A stretch of 64,000 nt of DNA from positions 10,315,501 to 10,379,500 of the forward strand of contig NC_092570.1 in assembly GCF_037975245.1 (NCBI RefSeq). Reading direction: 5' to 3'. Made by a program: the position numbers and the translations under genes. Shown in pieces: positions 58,391 to 64,000 of this stretch (its first letter is position 1; every line of letters starts with the position of its first letter). The stretch is from Apostichopus japonicus (Eukaryota > Echinodermata > Holothuroidea > Aspidochirotida > Stichopodidae). A model generated the notes under the pieces. That model was not told the DNA's origin. It saw only the letters and a list, made by a program, of their open reading frames with translations, and ran no database searches.

Positions 58391-61300
58391 GCTTCACTGG
58401 CTGCTTGTGGAGCAGTCTCTTTACTACTTATTAGTCAAAAGTTTGGTTTTCGTGAACAGGGTCTGTGTTAGGTGACCTTTCTTTAAAGTTAGGCTACTTA
58501 TTATTTTAAGCGCCCTCAAGTTCTACAAGCGCTCCTATTTATATTCTTACAGGACCATTGTCACCATTTAAATTACAATGTATGACTGTGGATATTAATC
58601 CAACAGACACATCAGGCAAGCTATAAATTTAACAGTTTTATGACCTTAGTTATTTTTATCCTCTTTTGTGAATGTTGGCGGTAATTTTCAGGCTTTGTGG
58701 AACCAGCGAACGGGAGAAGGGGAGAACCGTGTTACCTTACATTCTACGGTGATAACCGGTAAAAGGTCTCGAATCGATACCAACTCGGTCTCACTTCGGT
58801 ACGCAGATAAAAATATTAACCACCCTCACCAAGTATTTTCCAACCAAGAAAGGATACATTCCAATTTCCCTAAATTTCAGAGTAATTCCTCTTTCTTAAA
58901 AGGTACTCGAGTTACCCCAGTACTTCCTTGGTTTCATTTGGCCCTATATATTCGGATTGATCTGAGCTCAGTGGCGAAGCCAGAGGGGAAGGGGAGGGGG
59001 GGGAAGGGGCAGAGTTCCCTCTACACAGAAATATTTGGGGACGCGATGGGCGACGGTGAAAAATCAAAGGGTGCAACAAAAACAAAAAGAGAAAAAATCT
59101 AAATGTATTCGAACCTGGAGGATGTGGCCGATGATGGGGGGGGGGGGGTGTCAAATTCTAAAGAGAATGTCATGAAAATTCACCTCAAGAATATGCGCGC
59201 TACTTAGGGGGGGGGGGGGGGGGGTCAACCACGAAGTAGAATGTAATGAACGGTCATCTTAAAAAAATATGTCCGCTACGCGCGCGGTTGCAGTGTCTCT
59301 CCGAGTGGCCATATATATTTGTTATTCACATATGTTTTTTTAAATATGTGATATAACCGGATGGTTTTCGACCGCGCAGGCGCGAACAGTATATTTTCGT
59401 TATTTCCCCCTCAAAATTGGTAGTTTTTGTACCCAAAAACTGGCGTTCCACCGGTATGTGCCTGAAAATGGGGACGAAAATTTGACTTTGCCCCCCCCCC
59501 CACACCAAAAAACCTGTCTGAGCTGGAACGTTCCGTGCGGTGCCCGCCCCCCACCCCACCCCCAACAGAAGACAAGGAACCAAAAACAGCTTAAATCTCA
59601 CTACCCTTGCATTTCACGGAGGCGCCTGTATCGATTACATTCGATTAATTTTTGCAACTAACTAAATTCTATACGAAATGTACAAAAAGTAGTTGTGTAC
59701 ACCCACGTTCAAAGCATCTATAAATTGCAATATTTAACTTGTTGTAGCTCTTTTAAGCACCGATTATAGCTGACAGTCCTATAATAACGAACAAAAATTT
59801 GACATAAGAATCGTAAAAGGCGATGTTGATTCACAGATGAAGCCAGTAGACACAACGTACATGCAATCTGAGATAACACCCTTCTTTCGTGAAACTGCTT
59901 CCAACACTTTGAACACTAGTGTGATAGAAACGTCACGAAAGGTAAGTTGAAAAATACCCCACAACTTTAGTGTATTGTACTATTATACTTTGCTCACCTC
60001 CTTTTCTTTGCTCACCTCCTATTCTTTGTACAACTCCTTTGAATAGAGTCGATTTCCTTCAACGGGAATGTATTTCTTTGTGAATCTGCTATGACATTCA
60101 ATGATATTCACTGACTAGACTTATTGACGATTGTCTTTCGTATGGAGGGGTCTCATCATAACACTATGCATAGTACAGGCATGATCACTGGTCATATCTG
60201 AATTCATTCAGTACTGACCAGTCATTTCCGCCGGTGAGTTGAGCGTCTGTAGACTAACTTACAATCAATAACAACTTATAACAAACACGATCATATAGTA
60301 ATATACTCACACTGTTTCTACCTTTGGTAGCCAGACAAACATATGCAACAAACGTCCTGTCCTGCTCGATAAAGTGTGACCAAAATCGTGGAAGGTATTT
60401 GCTAGTTCCAGTGTCTTATTCTGCTAGCACAACATTTCACGATTATTCGAAAAGGGTATTGGATTGGGGCTGCCCAGAAGGAAGGGTGAGGTGACTTCAT
60501 AGTGTTGCTGAGACTATGCGGAGTGTTTCCGTCTCATCCCAGATCTAAAGATGTGAACATTAATTATCTGTTTCTTTTGAGTTACCATGTTGTTCGTGGG
60601 TTGGGTGGGTGGGGAGGGAGGGGGGGGCGTCTAACTACAAATGTTGCAAAAAAACAAACGAAATTTGATGATTTTTTTCTCCTTCGTTATTTTTTGTTTC
60701 TGGCAACATGATGCACAAGAAAATAGGCTTGCTCATTTACAATGTTGCTTGGGTCGGCATATCAATTCCTTAGCGCCATTCCTTGTGCGGCACGCGAACT
60801 GAGTTCGACCGCCGCAGTTTTAGGCCTATGACTTTACCATATAGACCATTTTCCTACAGCCATAGCGTGAAAAGTTAATACCGAAAAAATTTAGTTCAAA
60901 CGGCACTAAACAGAGAAATGTGTTGTCTCTCAAGTTCTGTTATTTTCTTAACAATACAGTTCAAAATTCCACCGGACTTTGGTGATTTACGATGCAAGGT
61001 TAATAAATATCGAACTCAAAACCCTCATTGATAACACACAGTAAATACTGAAGAAAATCACCATTTGATAGCCGTACTTTGTTTGCGTAACCATCCTTTT
61101 GAATATTCATTGACAAATTTAGTTCAAACGGTTTTGGAAAGGATTTTTTCTTAACTTTACATTGATGTTAAATTCATTTTCATTGGTCACTATCTTCAAT
61201 CGGACCAAGTACAATCCAATCGAATGTCTTCTAAGAAAAATACAAGTTTCGCTTTCTTCGGTGGGCACGCCGTTACGTAATATGTGTATCCTGTACTCTG

Positions 61301-61971
61301 CAATAGGGTTCACCTACATCGCCACAGCCGAGTTTCGCTTTCAAAACGTCATATTTTATTGAACTTAATATTATTTCAAAGAAAATGACCGTGGAATATG
61401 CATCATAAAATGTTAAAGCAAGTAAGTACCAATTAATTTATCTAATGCAATCCTATAATTATAGAAACACCGTTTAAGACCCCCCTGATGAATGGAATAG
61501 TCCAAACAACTTGTCCGCACAGAGCCACAGGATTTTCGGTCAAGGTGATGAGTCATACGCGTTGGTCAGTAAGAGGGCTATTTTGAAGGATGTTTAGTGT
61601 GCATTTTAGAAAGAAAGGAATTGATATGTTCATTACATTTTTAACTACTTTCTGAAAGAAATATTTAACACAAAGTCTCCAAGTTGAAATGGAAATGAAT
61701 ATTTCATTTACTAATGGTTACTTATCTGTGTATCCAATTATTGGTTTATTCAACAACTTTATTATGGAAATCATCACTGGTCAATTATTGCAAGTAGAGA
61801 AATTATTCTTGGATGGAAGTCATTGTTATAAGACTAGGCTACTGCTGGCGTCGGATTCATTTGTATTTCTTTATTTCGTATGGGTATATGGCCTGGCATT
61901 CTAGAGGCGATAAAAAAATCATTCCAGGGGATAACGGCGTCACCTGCGTTTAACTACAGCTCAAATACACA
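58391..61971. other. Intergenic, no gene recognised
   Basis: A lone hAT-like left end CAGTGGCGAAGCCAGAGG at 58970 lacks a partner. Long G runs occur at about 59139-59149 and 59204-59224, and C runs near 59490. The 144-codon frame at 58668-59102 runs into that element and its G-rich interior, so I do not call it a gene. A short direct repeat TTTGCTCACCTCCT occurs twice near 59990-60020. Confidence 0.4.
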
Positions 61972-61979
61972 GTTACCCC

Positions 61980-62279
61980 CAGGCGCGTAGCGAGGAATTT
62001 GCCATGGGTGGGGCGAAACTGTAGGCAAACTTTCAGAGCCGTAGATACGGCATTGCAAACTATCTAAGCGTAGCGCCACGATGAGTTGGCGCGAAGCGTA
62101 CACAAGAAAATTTTGGCTGAAAATCCCTCCCAGATCGCTGGAAATGGCACTTCCCATGCCTTGTAAGTTGCATCTTAGCATTTTCTCTTTGAAATTACTA
62201 GCGATATCATAAAAACATACAAAAAAAATATGCTCAAGGGGGGCAGCGGCTTCCCCCCCCCCCCTTGGCTACGCGCCTG
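61980..62279. mobile_element. hAT MITE with CAGGCGCGTAGC ends
   Basis: 300 bp. CAGGCGCGTAGCGAGG at the left and CCTTGGCTACGCGCCTG at the right are inverted repeats. A perfect 8-bp duplication GTTACCCC flanks it (61972-61979 and 62280-62287). It contains the shared hairpin core (about 62065-62165), and ATATGCTCAAGGGGGGCAGC lies near the right end. Confidence 0.95.
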
Positions 62280-62287
62280 GTTACCCC

Positions 62288-64000
62288 TTCACTGATAAAC
62301 TTTGAAGTGAAAGAAATTCATAACCATCCGTGTTTAAACTTCTCATCCCTCCCTCCAATTGACATTTTTTTCTTATTAAATTAGAATTATTCCTCCTATT
62401 ATTTTTCTTCAAACTGTCCTGATTTCGTCACGCACACAACATAACAGCTACAATGATACTCAGAAAGTTTTAAGCACGCGACTGTGCGTAAGTAAAAAAT
62501 GGCCCGAAGGCAGTTACTGACTTACATTCATGCGCGAAGTCTAATGACAAACTTGAATGTTTTGATACGGATTAACCTTAAAGGCACCCCAAACAAGAAT
62601 TTTTTCTTCTTTTGTCAAAAGCATCCCAGATCCCAGAGAATTAGGAAGTTTAATGTTCAATATTAATTACGAATGACTGCATATCTAGGACTGTGTCATG
62701 TGACAAACCCATCTGCTGAGGAAAATCAAAATCTATACCGCGGGAAATGAACAGAAGAAAAAAATCAGAAATATAAGCCTACCCTATGAGGAAAAATCAT
62801 AATATGCATGCACTATTTACTATTCGTTTGTGGATAATTGGCTAAGAATAATATTGAATAATATTCCTAGATGGACTAATGAACTATAGTATTGTCAACA
62901 AATATGTCAAGTAAAAATGGACTAGTGCCCATTACGTGTAGTGGCCAAGCTTCTTGGAGAAGGGAACTACTAGAAGTAAGGGGTGCTGGTGATATCTTTA
63001 TTTGTATGAAAAGTGTTGTTCCCTCCACCCCCTCCCCCTCTCACCTAAACATAAAATATATACATTATCTTAGATTTGTTACACTCATACATGAGAGATA
63101 AGACATCCCGTCAACCATTTCATCGTACGCTTTATATAAAGACTGAAAAAGTTAATTATTTGGTCAAACCAGTATCATATCGTTTGTCCAATTTTAGTTA
63201 TTAATATCAATTTATGCTTTGTTTTTGATGTTTCTGATGCAATGTTGAACTAGATTGCCAGTATATGTTTGGTACCACTTATTTTGTTTGCTAGCTGGGT
63301 TTTCATTTTCTAGCTGTGTGGGTTTTTTATGTTTCCCTATACTGTGATTCCTTCGTAGACATAGTGTTTGAGGTAATGGATATTCAAGTAACACCTCATT
63401 CTCGTTTTGATTGCACATTTGTTAAACTTTCTTTTTCTCCACAACGTTCAACAACTGCTGTGTAGGGGTAATGATTATTTAAATGATGTTTCAACAGTTT
63501 ACCCATGCATAGTTTACTATCATTTAGATGAATGCACACATTACATTCATATGTTCGTTATATTTACCTATGGAAGCAGAAATACTTATAAGAAAGCAGA
63601 AATACTTATATATATATATATATATATATAAAACCAAAATATTTCAGTCTTTCTTTACTTTTTATGAATTTTTCGCTCAATAGCAAGATAAATTTGAAGG
63701 TTTTAAATCCCTACTAAATCTTAGGATTCCGATATGAAGGGAAATAGCCTTCAAAACTTGTGACCCCTGCACCTTCATGTTTATGTACGGTGCTGTAGAT
63801 AATCTTCATGTTGAGAGAGGAGTACCTACCAAAGAGCTAGACAAATAAAAGGTAGCTGGGAATGTTTGCAATACGCCTGTGAAGTATCTTACTGACAGCG
63901 AAGTATGTCACCACTTGAGATTAGCTGACGATTGAGACCACTGCGCAGACTCAAAGCTAAAATCTTTTCACATTGCAAAGGAGTTGAGTCATTTACTTCC
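62288..64000. other. Intergenic, no gene recognised; (TA)n at 63607-63630
   Basis: AT-rich with short frames only. A directly repeated AAGCAGAAATACTTATA precedes the TA array. No RNA gene or transposon end recognised. Confidence 0.4.

Noticed and set aside
58668..59102. 144-codon plus frame
   Set aside because: No domain and no splice context. The second half runs into a hAT-like end and its G-rich interior.

Overview
The window is eukaryotic and most likely comes from a marine invertebrate deuterostome; an echinoderm such as a sea cucumber is my best guess, as an inference. It is AT-rich and intron-rich. It holds two genes whose exons can be joined by splice sites and reading phase, one broken gene inside a transposon, and many repeats. 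There are no operons, ribosome binding sites or prokaryotic features.

Layout: 0-9 kb holds dispersed repeats, a 1.7-kb minisatellite (1668-3363), a hAT-like element (4181-4856) and the 3' end of a CR1/L2-type LINE (7535-8440, minus strand). From 20.9 down to 9.3 kb on the minus strand I reconstruct a seven-exon gene of about 355 codons. Every exon junction keeps frame. The protein has a PDZ-like N-terminal part followed by beta-trefoil-like repeats, and I do not recognise it as a named gene. Its introns hold a hAT MITE, a tRNA-derived SINE, a decayed reverse-transcriptase fragment, three (TA)n arrays and a C-depleted tract. At 21.8-22.2 kb there is a long hairpin. From 22.9 to 27.7 kb there is a 4.8-kb element with 13-bp terminal inverted repeats that carries an intron-containing, SAM-like gene with an in-frame stop.

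From 28 to 50 kb I find no convincing gene. The stretch holds a CTTAAGT palindrome array, several hAT elements with 8-bp target-site duplications, a U2 snRNA-derived chimera (35071-35254, minus), X-box palindromes and GGTCA-rich dispersed repeats. At 53.0-50.4 kb on the minus strand lies a complete cholinesterase gene. It has three coding exons and 621 codons, all catalytic residues are present, and the last exon encodes an AChE_T-type tryptophan tetramerisation tail. From 54 to 64 kb the content is again repeats: a 30-bp minisatellite, a DR1 plus X-box pair, and further hAT elements at 57.6-58.4 and 62.0 kb.

The two genes are unrelated and show no functional link; both read leftward. All coordinates come from reading the sequence by eye, and homology calls rest on remembered family features rather than searches.
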